A stretch of DNA of 64,000 nucleotides, taken from NCBI RefSeq assembly GCF_001580615.1, contig NZ_LHZC01000057.1, positions 248,001-312,000 on the forward strand, written 5' to 3'. Below, piece after piece: positions 35,748 through 43,487 of the stretch. Each line of letters opens with the position of its first letter. Positions within the stretch are counted from its first letter, which is position 1. The notes under the pieces were generated by a model. That model was not told the DNA's origin and did no database searches. It worked only from the letters and a program-made list of their open reading frames with translations. The stretch comes from Acetobacter malorum. Its GTDB lineage: Bacteria; Pseudomonadota; Alphaproteobacteria; Acetobacterales; Acetobacteraceae. The position numbers and the translations under genes were made by a program.

Positions 35748-36650
35748 ATGAAAATTCTTGTTGCCGGAGCCAGCGGAGCGCTTGGTCGTCCTCTGATAAC
35801 GCGCCTGCGGAATGCGGGGCATGACGTGTGGGGACTGGCTCACCGCCCGGAGAGTCTGAAAGCAATCGAAACGCTCGGCGCGCACCCACTGCAAGAGAAT
35901 GCGCTGGATCGGAGCAGTGTTTTTGATCTGATAGAGCGCATCCGGCCAGACGTGGTGATCGACCAGCTGACCTCGCTTCCCGCCAGCCCTTTCGACTTAG
36001 CAAAGCGCATTCCTGCCGATTGCACATTACGTCTGGAAGGCGGCGGCAATCTGTTTGAGGCAGCCAGCACCCTCGGGGTGCAGCGCTATATCCAGCAATT
36101 ATCCGGTTTCTATCTGGATGGCGGCGATGGACTGGCCACTGAAGCCTCTCCTTTACGGCTCAACGCTCCCGGCACGATTGGGCAAAGTGCCCGCATGTAT
36201 GCGCAGCTGGAAAGGCGGCTACGGAGCGCACCGTCTATGGACAGCATCGGTTTACGCTACGGCTTCTTTTACGGTCCGGGCACATGGTACTGGCCGGATG
36301 GTGCATTCAGTCACCATCTTGCACAAGGCGAGGTTTCACTCATTGGTAAAGGACGCAGCACGTTTTCCTTTATCCATGTGGACGATGCCGCACAGGCAAC
36401 GGTCGCCGCTTTAACTGCGCCAGCCGGGATTTATAACGTCGTGGATAATCAGCCGACAAAAATGTCTGCGTGGTTGCCAGCTTATGCCCGCTGGATTGGA
36501 TCTGCGCCTCCACCCCACATGAATGAGCAGGAGGCTCTTCGCCAGATAGGCGAGGAAAGCATTTATTATCAAAACAACCTGACGGGAGCATCCAATCGCA
36601 AGGCGCTGGAAATCCTGAACCTCAATCCGCAACCGCTCCCCTGGCTTTAG
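35748..36650 (+). CDS. NAD(P)-dependent epimerase/dehydratase family protein
   Basis: Extended/atypical short-chain dehydrogenase of 300 residues with the N-terminal nucleotide motif GASGALGRPL. The mid-region SDR tyrosine is in RMYAQLERRL, but the lysine four positions on is not present; this is common in atypical members. GLRYGFFYGPG and FIHVDDAAQATVAAL are typical later elements. An AGAGGAG site precedes the ATG. It is the last gene of the Rrf2-cupin unit. Substrate unknown. Confidence 0.88.
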   Translation: MKILVAGASGALGRPLITRLRNAGHDVWGLAHRPESLKAIETLGAHPLQENALDRSSVFDLIERIRPDVVIDQLTSLPASPFDLAKRIPADCTLRLEGGGNLFEAASTLGVQRYIQQLSGFYLDGGDGLATEASPLRLNAPGTIGQSARMYAQLERRLRSAPSMDSIGLRYGFFYGPGTWYWPDGAFSHHLAQGEVSLIGKGRSTFSFIHVDDAAQATVAALTAPAGIYNVVDNQPTKMSAWLPAYARWIGSAPPPHMNEQEALRQIGEESIYYQNNLTGASNRKALEILNLNPQPLPWL

Positions 36651-36655
36651 AAAGA

Positions 36656-36699
36656 GAGCGGAGGCCTGTTTCTGCCGGGGAGAAACAGGTTATCCGCTC
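36656..36699. terminator. Two-tier hairpin between convergent genes
   Basis: GAGCGGA/TCCGCTC (36656-36662 and 36693-36699) encloses CCTGTTTCT/AGAAACAGG (36665-36673 and 36681-36689). No clean T-run follows. Its position between convergent genes suggests transcription termination in both directions. Confidence 0.55.
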
Positions 36700-36780
36700 C
36701 GCCCTTATAGGACAGCAGGTGGCATAAGCCTCTTACAACCAGTCCTCCCTCGGGCCGTCAGCCCCCCTCCCTGCTCAGCG

Positions 36781-37347
36781 TCATGATTGGGAGCAATGTG
36801 CCTCGTTGTCCCATTGCTCACGACGGAGCCGATAAAGAACGTGACCACGAAGATGGTGTCCCTCCGGAACATAGGGATGATCGAAATTTTCGTTGGGATT
36901 ATGCGTCATACCAAGCTTTGCCATCACCCGTCGTGATTTAAGGTTAGCTGGCACGGTGATGGCAAGAATTTCAGGTAAATTCAGCGTTTCAAACCCAAAC
37001 TGCAAACAGGCCTTTGCAGCTTCCGGCGCGTAGCCCTGCCCCCAGAACGGGCGCGCAATCCGCCACCCGAGTTCGACTGCCGGGGTAAAGAAGGCATCAT
37101 ACCCCACTCTGCGCAGGCCCACAGTCCCGATGAATGCGGCGTCCTCCTTACGTTCAACAGCCCAAAAACAGAAGCCATGCTCTTGCATGTGAGCGATCTG
37201 ATCATCAACCCACGGACCAGATGCCTTGTCACGGGGGAGAGGCATCATGAACTCCATGACATCAGGATCAGCGGACATATCTGCAAATGGCGACCGATCC
37301 TCATCAGTCCATTCCCGCAACCGCAGCCGTTCTGTTGTGATCGTCAT
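36781..37347 (-). CDS. GNAT family N-acetyltransferase (RimJ/RimL-like)
   Basis: Acetyltransferase of the Acetyltransf_3 type, 188 residues: TITTERLRLREWTDED at the N-terminus, ELGWRIARPFWGQGYAPEAAKACLQFGFE as the acetyl-CoA region, and ITVPANLKSRRVMAKLGM. The ATG at 37347 has GGAGGGG nine bases upstream. An in-frame GTG at 37377 would overlap the upstream symporter stop as GTGA and add ten residues, so it cannot be excluded. It lies just downstream of a DctA-like carrier gene. Target unknown. Confidence 0.9.
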   Translation of the reverse strand: MTITTERLRLREWTDEDRSPFADMSADPDVMEFMMPLPRDKASGPWVDDQIAHMQEHGFCFWAVERKEDAAFIGTVGLRRVGYDAFFTPAVELGWRIARPFWGQGYAPEAAKACLQFGFETLNLPEILAITVPANLKSRRVMAKLGMTHNPNENFDHPYVPEGHHLRGHVLYRLRREQWDNEAHCSQS

Positions 37348-37373
37348 GAAGCCGCTCCCCTCCGGGTCGTCTT

Positions 37374-38630
37374 TCACAGCCGATCCTCCGTCGGCCCGTC
37401 AGACAGCACGCCTTCCCACTTGGCGGAAATGGCAGCAGCGTAGCCGTTGCCCAGCACGTTGGTGGCGGTGCGGGCCATGTCGAGGAAGTGGTCGATGCCG
37501 AGGATCAGGGTAATCCCGGCTTCCGGCAGGCCAAACTGCGGCAGCACGGCCACCAGTGTGACAATGGACGCGCGCGGCACACCGGCAATGCCCTTGCTGC
37601 TCAGCATCATGACCAGCACCATGGTGAACTGCTGCATGGCGGACAGGTGGATGTCATACACCTGCGCGATAAAGAGCGCGCCAAAACTCTGGAACAGGAT
37701 GGAGCCGTCCAGATTGAAGCTGTAGCCCAGCGGCAGCACAAAGCCGCTGATGCGGGTCGGCACGCCAAAGTTTTCCAACTTTTCCAGCAGCAGCGGGTAG
37801 ACGGATTCACTACTGGCCGTGGCATACCCCAGAATGAGCGGCTGAATGAGCTCCCGGATCAGGTCTTTAATCCGGGGGCCAAGAACCAGAAACGCCAGCG
37901 TGGTCAGCACAACCCAGAGCACCAGAATAGTGCTGTAGAACTCAACCAGAAAGCGGCTGTACTGGATCAGCATCCCGCCGCCACTATGCGCAATGCTGCC
38001 CATAACGGAGCCAAACACGGCCATGGGGGCCAGCAGCATGACCATGTCGGTCATCCGCAGCATGATGTGGCCCAGCTCTTCCGTCCAGCCCAGCATGGTC
38101 TTTCCGGCCTTGCCCGCGGCAGGCAGCGCCAGACCGAACAGCACGGAGAACACCACAATCTGGAGGATATCGTTGCGGGACATGGCATCGAGCACGCTGG
38201 TCGGCACGATATGCAGCAGGAAATCAACCGGCAGGAATGGGTGCTTCAGGCTGGCCAGATCTTCCACGGCCGGAGGTTCAAACCCGGCACCCGGCTGGAA
38301 GATATTCCCCGCCAGAAGCCCGATAAGCAGCGAGATAAAAGACATGCTGATGAACCACAGCAGGATTTTTCCGCCGATACGGAAAACCTGACTGTCATCA
38401 CCCAGCTTGCCAATCCCGCTCACCAGCGTGGCAAAAACCAGTGGTGCGATGACCATCTTGATCAGCCGCAGGAAAATCCCCGTCATCAGGGTTGCTGCCT
38501 GTTCGGCAAAATGAATGACAGCGGATGAGAGCGTGTGAATGAAAAGCCCGCTCATTACACCCAGAACGAGGGCTATCAGAATGGCATAAGTCCGCCGTCT
38601 GGTGTTGACCGGCTGCGTCCCAATGGCCAT
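37374..38630 (-). CDS. Dicarboxylate/amino acid:cation symporter (DAACS family)
   Basis: Second DAACS carrier in the window, 418 residues. It shares the fold of DctA but differs in key helices: YATASSESVYPLLLEKLENFG replaces the DctA serine hairpin, then SFNLDGSILFQSFGALFIAQ, SSKGIAGVPRASIVTLVAVL and LGIDHFLDMARTATNVLGN. The binding-site helix MARTATNVLGN resembles GltP/GltT-like or general dicarboxylate members, so glutamate/aspartate or a C4 acid are both possible. The gene probably shares a transcript with the downstream GNAT gene. Confidence 0.93.
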   Translation of the reverse strand: MAIGTQPVNTRRRTYAILIALVLGVMSGLFIHTLSSAVIHFAEQAATLMTGIFLRLIKMVIAPLVFATLVSGIGKLGDDSQVFRIGGKILLWFISMSFISLLIGLLAGNIFQPGAGFEPPAVEDLASLKHPFLPVDFLLHIVPTSVLDAMSRNDILQIVVFSVLFGLALPAAGKAGKTMLGWTEELGHIMLRMTDMVMLLAPMAVFGSVMGSIAHSGGGMLIQYSRFLVEFYSTILVLWVVLTTLAFLVLGPRIKDLIRELIQPLILGYATASSESVYPLLLEKLENFGVPTRISGFVLPLGYSFNLDGSILFQSFGALFIAQVYDIHLSAMQQFTMVLVMMLSSKGIAGVPRASIVTLVAVLPQFGLPEAGITLILGIDHFLDMARTATNVLGNGYAAAISAKWEGVLSDGPTEDRL

Positions 38631-38953
38631 CGCGTTGTTCCCTGTTCTGATTTTTTATCACTATTGTGCCGGTTTCTACGCTACTGGCGGCAATATTTGA
38701 AGACCAGAGCGCGCTCAAATCATGAATTCTTCCCCACAAAGCAGACTCCATGAAATAGATAAAATATCGTAACAATAAAGTTTCGATATCTAAGTGTAAC
38801 GAAATAAAGTTTCCTTAACACCCGCAGAAAACTCAGAGTCTTTCAATAAGACCCGTAAAATCTTTTGTGAAATCTCTCCTCTATTCTTGATTTCAGCGGA
38901 ATTTGCTGGCCTTCTGCGCCCCAAGATAAAAAAACAAGGCGCTTTTAACGGTT
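38631..38953. promoter_or_regulatory. AT-rich divergent promoter region with short repeats
   Basis: This 323-bp region lies between the divergent symporter and outer-membrane-protein genes. It contains a direct repeat ATAAAGTTTC at 38775-38784 and 38804-38813, each preceded by GTAAC. An overlapping inverted pair, ATATCG (38764-38769) and CGATAT (38784-38789), is also present. No gene is evident. The repeats may bind a regulator of one or both flanking genes. Confidence 0.45.
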
Positions 38954-39931
38954 ATGATCAGACTATCGTTCCCTCCCTGCTCCCGGTCTTTGTGTGCGGT
39001 GCTGGTCGGATCATGCCTTACAAGCCTCTCCTCCCCCACTGCGCGCGCGGCCCAGTGGTACACCGGCTCTCTGGTCTCACCGTCTGGTGCAAAGTCTCAT
39101 GCCGGGGATCTGGGGATCGAGCCTTATTATACTTACAGCCAGCCTGTGGGGACGTTTGCGTCCAACGGCACCAGCCACCCTCTCCACCCACGGCAGCAGA
39201 GCTTTAGTAATTCCACCTTGTGGAAATACGGCATTACGGATGACATCAGCATTCAGACCCACACCGTCATCAGCTATGGGTGGAAGCATTCAGCGGGGCA
39301 TTCGCATGGCCCGCAATTCGGGGATTTCCCGGTCGATTTCATCTGGCGGTTTCTCCACCCAAACCCAAAACGCTTTATCCCGGACCTCAATCTGTTTGCC
39401 GGTGTCGTCATGCCAACAGGAGCCTATTCCCGCCTGCGCTCCACACAGGATGGGACGGGGACCGGCGCTTACGTCTTCCGCGTGGCTGTTACCGAGCAAT
39501 CCACCTACACCCTTCCCGGCAACCATGCCCTGCGCCTGCGCGTCTGGAACTGGTGGCGCCGCGCTTTAACCAGCGCGCGCCTGCGGGACACGACCACGTA
39601 CGGCACCACAGCAGGTTTTCGTGGCACAGGGCGACCGGGCATGAGCGGGCAGACCGGGTTCTCTCTAGAATACGGCATCACTCAGCGTTGGGTTCTGGCC
39701 ATGGATCTGGCGCGGGACTGGGGCAACGGTTCGCACCTGAAAGGCTGGACCGCTGCGGGTACACGCGTGAACAAGATCAGCGCGGCCTCAACAGACTGGC
39801 AGATTGCCCCGGCGGTTGAATATAACTGGAACCCACGCTGGGGTGTGATTGCGGGAGCTGCGGTTTATTACGCCGGTCATAATACGGGCATTAAAGTCGC
39901 CCCGCAGTTTGCCGTTAACGCAGTGTTCTGA
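38954..39931 (+). CDS. Outer membrane beta-barrel-like protein
   Basis: Exported protein of 325 residues. Signal peptide about 1-32 (ending ARAAQW), then alternating aromatic strands and turns: YYTYSQPVGTF, YGITDDISIQTHTVISYGW, FAGVVMPTGAYSRL, FSLEYGITQRWVLAMDLARDW, VEYNWNPRWGVIAGAAVYY. The protein ends in phenylalanine as outer membrane barrels do. It resembles the MetA-pathway/transporter-like (phenol MetA_deg) group. Its stop abuts the stop of the convergent membrane protein gene (TGATCA shared context). Cargo unknown. Confidence 0.72.
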   Translation: MIRLSFPPCSRSLCAVLVGSCLTSLSSPTARAAQWYTGSLVSPSGAKSHAGDLGIEPYYTYSQPVGTFASNGTSHPLHPRQQSFSNSTLWKYGITDDISIQTHTVISYGWKHSAGHSHGPQFGDFPVDFIWRFLHPNPKRFIPDLNLFAGVVMPTGAYSRLRSTQDGTGTGAYVFRVAVTEQSTYTLPGNHALRLRVWNWWRRALTSARLRDTTTYGTTAGFRGTGRPGMSGQTGFSLEYGITQRWVLAMDLARDWGNGSHLKGWTAAGTRVNKISAASTDWQIAPAVEYNWNPRWGVIAGAAVYYAGHNTGIKVAPQFAVNAVF

Positions 39932-40459
39932 TCAGCTATTCCCGGCTTCCTGCAGCGGGGTCCGTGCCCAGATATCTTCCCGCGCGCGGCGTTGCGGCGG
40001 CCGGGGCTGGCAGGAAATGAAATACAGCCCCACTACAAACACGAGGTTGGAGAGGGCGTTGAACCACATGGGGAGCTGGAACGGCGCAGGCGCATCATAC
40101 GCCTGATACAGCACGTAAGCGGTAAACGGGATGGACACCAGCCGCACCCCCACCAGCATATAGCGTAACGGGTTGGGCCTGCCGGGCTGCACGAGCACGC
40201 GCATACGGTTCAGACCGATGAAGAACGTCACGCACAGGCCCCAGACCAACACGTTGAACATCATGTTGGAGATGTCTTCCATCCCGCCAATGACAAACAC
40301 GGCAATAATGGACACAGCAGAAAACAGGAGGGAGCCAAGCTGGCAACTCATGCCAACTTCCAGCGCCGGCATGCGCTCGGGCAGCCTGTCTGCAAGCGGC
40401 TGACAAAGGTCATCCAGCAGCCAGCTATCAACACGTGTGATGCGCTCACCAAGGTTCAT
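39932..40459 (-). CDS. Membrane protein of unknown function
   Basis: Protein of 175 residues with about four hydrophobic helices in the middle (LLFSAVSIIAVFVIGG, MMFNVLVWGLCVTFFIGL, LVSIPFTAYVLYQAY, ALSNLVFVVGLYFI) and a basic Pro/Arg-rich C-terminal tail. The ATG at 40459 is preferred over an in-frame TTG 14 codons upstream; neither has a clear ribosome binding site. No family recognised. It follows the yidB-like gene beyond a strong hairpin. Confidence 0.65.
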   Translation of the reverse strand: MNLGERITRVDSWLLDDLCQPLADRLPERMPALEVGMSCQLGSLLFSAVSIIAVFVIGGMEDISNMMFNVLVWGLCVTFFIGLNRMRVLVQPGRPNPLRYMLVGVRLVSIPFTAYVLYQAYDAPAPFQLPMWFNALSNLVFVVGLYFISCQPRPPQRRAREDIWARTPLQEAGNS

Positions 40460-40532
40460 GCGGGCATCATAACGGATTGTCTGGCCTGATGCACCTTTCA
40501 ATCGTGCAAGTTTGCCATCTCAGTGGCAAAGC

Positions 40533-40566
40533 CCCGCCCCCGACGCATGGAGTGGTCGGGGGCGGG
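40533..40566 (-). terminator. Hairpin terminator after the YidB-like gene
   Basis: CCCGCCCCCGAC (40533-40544) and GTCGGGGGCGGG (40555-40566) form a perfect 12-pair GC-rich stem with a ten-base loop. The minus strand then reads GCTTTGCC, so the U-run is short but the stem is very stable. Confidence 0.7.
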
Positions 40567-40576
40567 TCATAAAGCC

Positions 40577-40951
40577 TCAGGCTTCTTTTGTTGCGTCGGC
40601 AGGAGCAGGCAGCGTGCCTTCCGGCGTCTTTTTGTCCACGGCCTGCGGCAGGAAGTGCGCCAGCGTGGTCAGAACCGCATCAGCCGGCAGGCCGGTGCGC
40701 TGCACCAGGTCATGCACGGTGCTGCTGCCCAGAATATCGCGGATTTCATCAGCCGTTGCAGGCACATTGCTGCCCTGACTGATCCATGACCGAACCTTGT
40801 CACCCAGACCGGCCTGATCAGCCTGCGTCAGAATGCTCTGGAGCGTTTCAGGCTGGAGCAGTTTCTGGAGCTGCTGCTGCATTTCCCCCTGAAGACTGAC
40901 GCCAAGTGCGCCTTCCACTTTTCCAACAAGGTTCTGAATGAAATCGGACAT
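40577..40951 (-). CDS. YidB family protein (DUF937)
   Basis: Small cytoplasmic protein of 124 residues matching YidB/DUF937: N-terminal amphipathic helix, LTQADQAGLGDKVRSWISQGSNVPATADEIRDILGS, then VHDLVQRTGLPADAVLTTLAHFLPQAVDKKTPEG. The start has AGAGAGG upstream. Function in E. coli is poorly known. A 19-bp perfect palindrome lies 32 bp before the start and may control it together with the divergent FUSC genes. Confidence 0.9.
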   Translation of the reverse strand: MSDFIQNLVGKVEGALGVSLQGEMQQQLQKLLQPETLQSILTQADQAGLGDKVRSWISQGSNVPATADEIRDILGSSTVHDLVQRTGLPADAVLTTLAHFLPQAVDKKTPEGTLPAPADATKEA

Positions 40952-40982
40952 GTAAAGCCTCTCTGCTTTTCCATTAAGCCTG

Positions 40983-41001
40983 CTGTGCAAGTCTTGCACA
41001 G
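40983..41001. promoter_or_regulatory. 19-bp perfect palindrome, candidate operator
   Basis: CTGTGCAAGTCTTGCACAG: nine-base arms around a single T, in the divergent gap between the YidB-like and FUSC genes. TTGCAC inside it could be a -35 element for plus-strand transcription, with a weak TTAAGA downstream. Confidence 0.6.
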
Positions 41002-41205
41002 TTCAGGCGGGCATCAGTTAAGATCATCATGGACCAAATAGCAGTCATGTGCGAGATCAATAACTGCCTTTCTTATCATCCCGGCACCCCACTGAGATGG
41101 ACCGATAGCTGATATGCGTCTGACACCTCAAGGAAAATTCAGGGAATCGGGCTACTTTGAAAGTCTGAAACGCTTCAAACAGCCGCAGCCGAAAAAGTAG
41201 CACCT

Positions 41206-43389
41206 TTGCCCAGTCTCCCCGTCTTCCTTCTCGACCGCATCGGCCCCTTGCGCCATCTGCGCCCGCTGCGCCGCCCCGGCGAGCAGCAGAGTGGCCGGCT
41301 GCGCTGGCTGTTTGCCCCGTCCCTTCCTGCACTCGGCTTTGCCGTGCGCACCACCGCTGCGGCGCTGATCGCCCTGATCATTGCTTTGTGGATGGAACTG
41401 GATGACCCGCAATGGGCCGCCATGACCGTCTGGATTGTGGCGCAGGGTTCCCGCGGGGAAAGTATTTCCAAAGCGAAATGGCGACTGGTCGGCACAGCCA
41501 TTGGTGTGGTGATGTCCATCACGCTCATTTCCGCCTTTATCCAGCAGGCGTGGCTGTTCTTCCCGGCACTCGGAATCTGGGTGGGGCTGTGCTGTACGCT
41601 GGCAACGCTGGTCCGCAACTTCCGCTCGTACGCGCTGGTTCTGGCGGGCTACACCTGCGCCATCATTGCGATTGGGGCCATTCCCAACCCTGCCAACGTG
41701 TTTATGACCGCCATGTCCCGCGCCACATATATTGTGCTGGGCATTACGTGTGAGAGCGTTCTGGCGGGGCTGTTTGCCCATAATCTGGCCGCCACGGCCC
41801 GCCGCAATATCCGTGACAAGCTGCGCACAGCATTGGGGAATGTCTCCGGCTCTGTCTCCAGCCTGCTCTCTGGCGATGATGAAGCCCTTGTGCGCTCCCG
41901 CGCCATGTTCGGCCCCATTCTGTCCATCAATGACCAGATTGAATTCTCGGAAGTGGAAATGGGCCCGCACGGGCATGAGGGCGACCACGCCCGCGCCGCC
42001 CTCGCCGCGGTTTCCGTGCTGCTTTCCCGTGGTCTGGGCATGGCCGTGCGGCTGCAATATGTGGAGACGGACCAGCCTGTTTTCCGCGCCACGGCAGCCA
42101 GAGTCAGCGCTTTTCTCAACGCCCTGCCGCCCCAGCTGGAAACTGACGACACCGTTCAGGCTCTGCTGGAAAACCTGCGCCTGATCCGTGCGGAATGCCG
42201 GCAGCAGATTGTTGATGCCCTGACGACCGAAATCAGCATGCAGCAGGTCCGTGTGCAGGATAATCCGGAAATTCAGGCGCTGCTGGATGGCCGTATTCTG
42301 CACAACGCGCTGGATGAATTGCTGGGTGAGCTGGAACAGGCCATTCGGGAATATGACGCCAGCCAGCACTTTATCCGCGGGGACCACTTCCACTTCCGCC
42401 TGCAATCCCATGTGGACAAGCGCGAGGCCCTGTATAACGGCATCCGTGCGGCAGTCGCCATTACCAGCGCGGGTCTGGTGTGGGAGGTCACGGCATGGTC
42501 CGCAGGCCTCGGCTTTATTACCTTTGTCGCCATTGTCTGCGGCCTGTTTGCCACCCGTGAAAATCCGGTTGTGGCCACCACGCAGTTCATGGTGGGGAGC
42601 CTCTGGGCCGCCCTTGTCTCCTTCTTTCTTGTGTTTGTGGTGCTGCCCACACAGGAAAATTACGAGATGCTGGTCGCCTCCCTCGCCCTGCCCATGATTG
42701 CAGGCGGGCTGGCCAGCCGGAACGCAGGCACGGCTCTGCATGCCGCCGCCTACACCCTGCTGCTGCCCAACTTTGTGCATCCGTTTAATCAGGGTCGTGA
42801 AAACGAAATTGCCTGGTTCAACACCACAGCCGCCATTCTGCTGGGGGTGGCGTTTGCCGTCATCATGTTCCGGGCGGTTATGCCGTTCAGCAGTGCCGCG
42901 GAACGCTGGCGCATGCGCCGCACGCTGCTGCGTGACCTGCGCACGCTGGCCTCTGCCGAACCCATTCCGCTCAACCAGAACTGGATTGGCCGGAACATTG
43001 ACCGCTTTGCCCGGCTGATCCGCCATGCAGGCCCCACGCCCTCCCCCACTATTGAGGGCTGCTTGCAGGGCACACTGGCCGCCATGACCATCGGCCTGAA
43101 CATCATCCGCCTGCGCAACCTGCTTGAACGTAACCAGATTCCACGTTCTGCCCGGCGGCCAATTGAAGTCGTGATGGCCCGCATGAGCCGCTTTACCGGT
43201 AAATATGGCCGCACCGCTCAAAGCGCGCGCCTCGCCACCAGCACGTTGCGCCGTATTGAGGCGATGGAACCCAACATCACCACCCGCATCGAGCTGACCC
43301 GCGCCATTGCGTATCTGATCGTCGTCTCGCACGAACTGGATGCCAACGCCGTATTCCTTGATGCCTCCAAACCTTACAGGGCGGCTTGA
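41206..43389 (+). CDS. FUSC family transporter (first of tandem pair)
   Basis: Inner-membrane protein of 727 residues in the FUSC/aromatic acid exporter family (AaeB, YccS relatives). A first membrane bundle (about 40-185) starts with RTTAAALIALIIALWMELDDPQWA. A cytoplasmic helical region (about 190-410) and a second bundle (about 415-560) follow, then a C-terminal helical domain. The only available start near the expected N-terminus is TTG at 41206; an in-frame stop lies at 41158-41160. The next gene is a close paralogue. Likely exports aromatic or weak organic acids; inferred from family. Confidence 0.88.
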   Translation: MPSLPVFLLDRIGPLRHLRPLRRPGEQQSGRLRWLFAPSLPALGFAVRTTAAALIALIIALWMELDDPQWAAMTVWIVAQGSRGESISKAKWRLVGTAIGVVMSITLISAFIQQAWLFFPALGIWVGLCCTLATLVRNFRSYALVLAGYTCAIIAIGAIPNPANVFMTAMSRATYIVLGITCESVLAGLFAHNLAATARRNIRDKLRTALGNVSGSVSSLLSGDDEALVRSRAMFGPILSINDQIEFSEVEMGPHGHEGDHARAALAAVSVLLSRGLGMAVRLQYVETDQPVFRATAARVSAFLNALPPQLETDDTVQALLENLRLIRAECRQQIVDALTTEISMQQVRVQDNPEIQALLDGRILHNALDELLGELEQAIREYDASQHFIRGDHFHFRLQSHVDKREALYNGIRAAVAITSAGLVWEVTAWSAGLGFITFVAIVCGLFATRENPVVATTQFMVGSLWAALVSFFLVFVVLPTQENYEMLVASLALPMIAGGLASRNAGTALHAAAYTLLLPNFVHPFNQGRENEIAWFNTTAAILLGVAFAVIMFRAVMPFSSAAERWRMRRTLLRDLRTLASAEPIPLNQNWIGRNIDRFARLIRHAGPTPSPTIEGCLQGTLAAMTIGLNIIRLRNLLERNQIPRSARRPIEVVMARMSRFTGKYGRTAQSARLATSTLRRIEAMEPNITTRIELTRAIAYLIVVSHELDANAVFLDASKPYRAA

Positions 43390-43487
43390 GCAGGAGCGCA
43401 GTTCTCTCCATTTTGAAAAACTATTTTAATATGTACCGGACCCTCACCTTCATGTTATAATAGAAGGTCTGGAGGAATAATCGGTCC

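Noticed and set aside
41152..43332. Open frame of over 700 codons on the minus strand, opposite the first FUSC gene
   Set aside because: Its translation is rich in His, Gln, Gly and Arg without any domain, as expected for the shadow of a GC-biased gene; the plus-strand frame has clear FUSC features.
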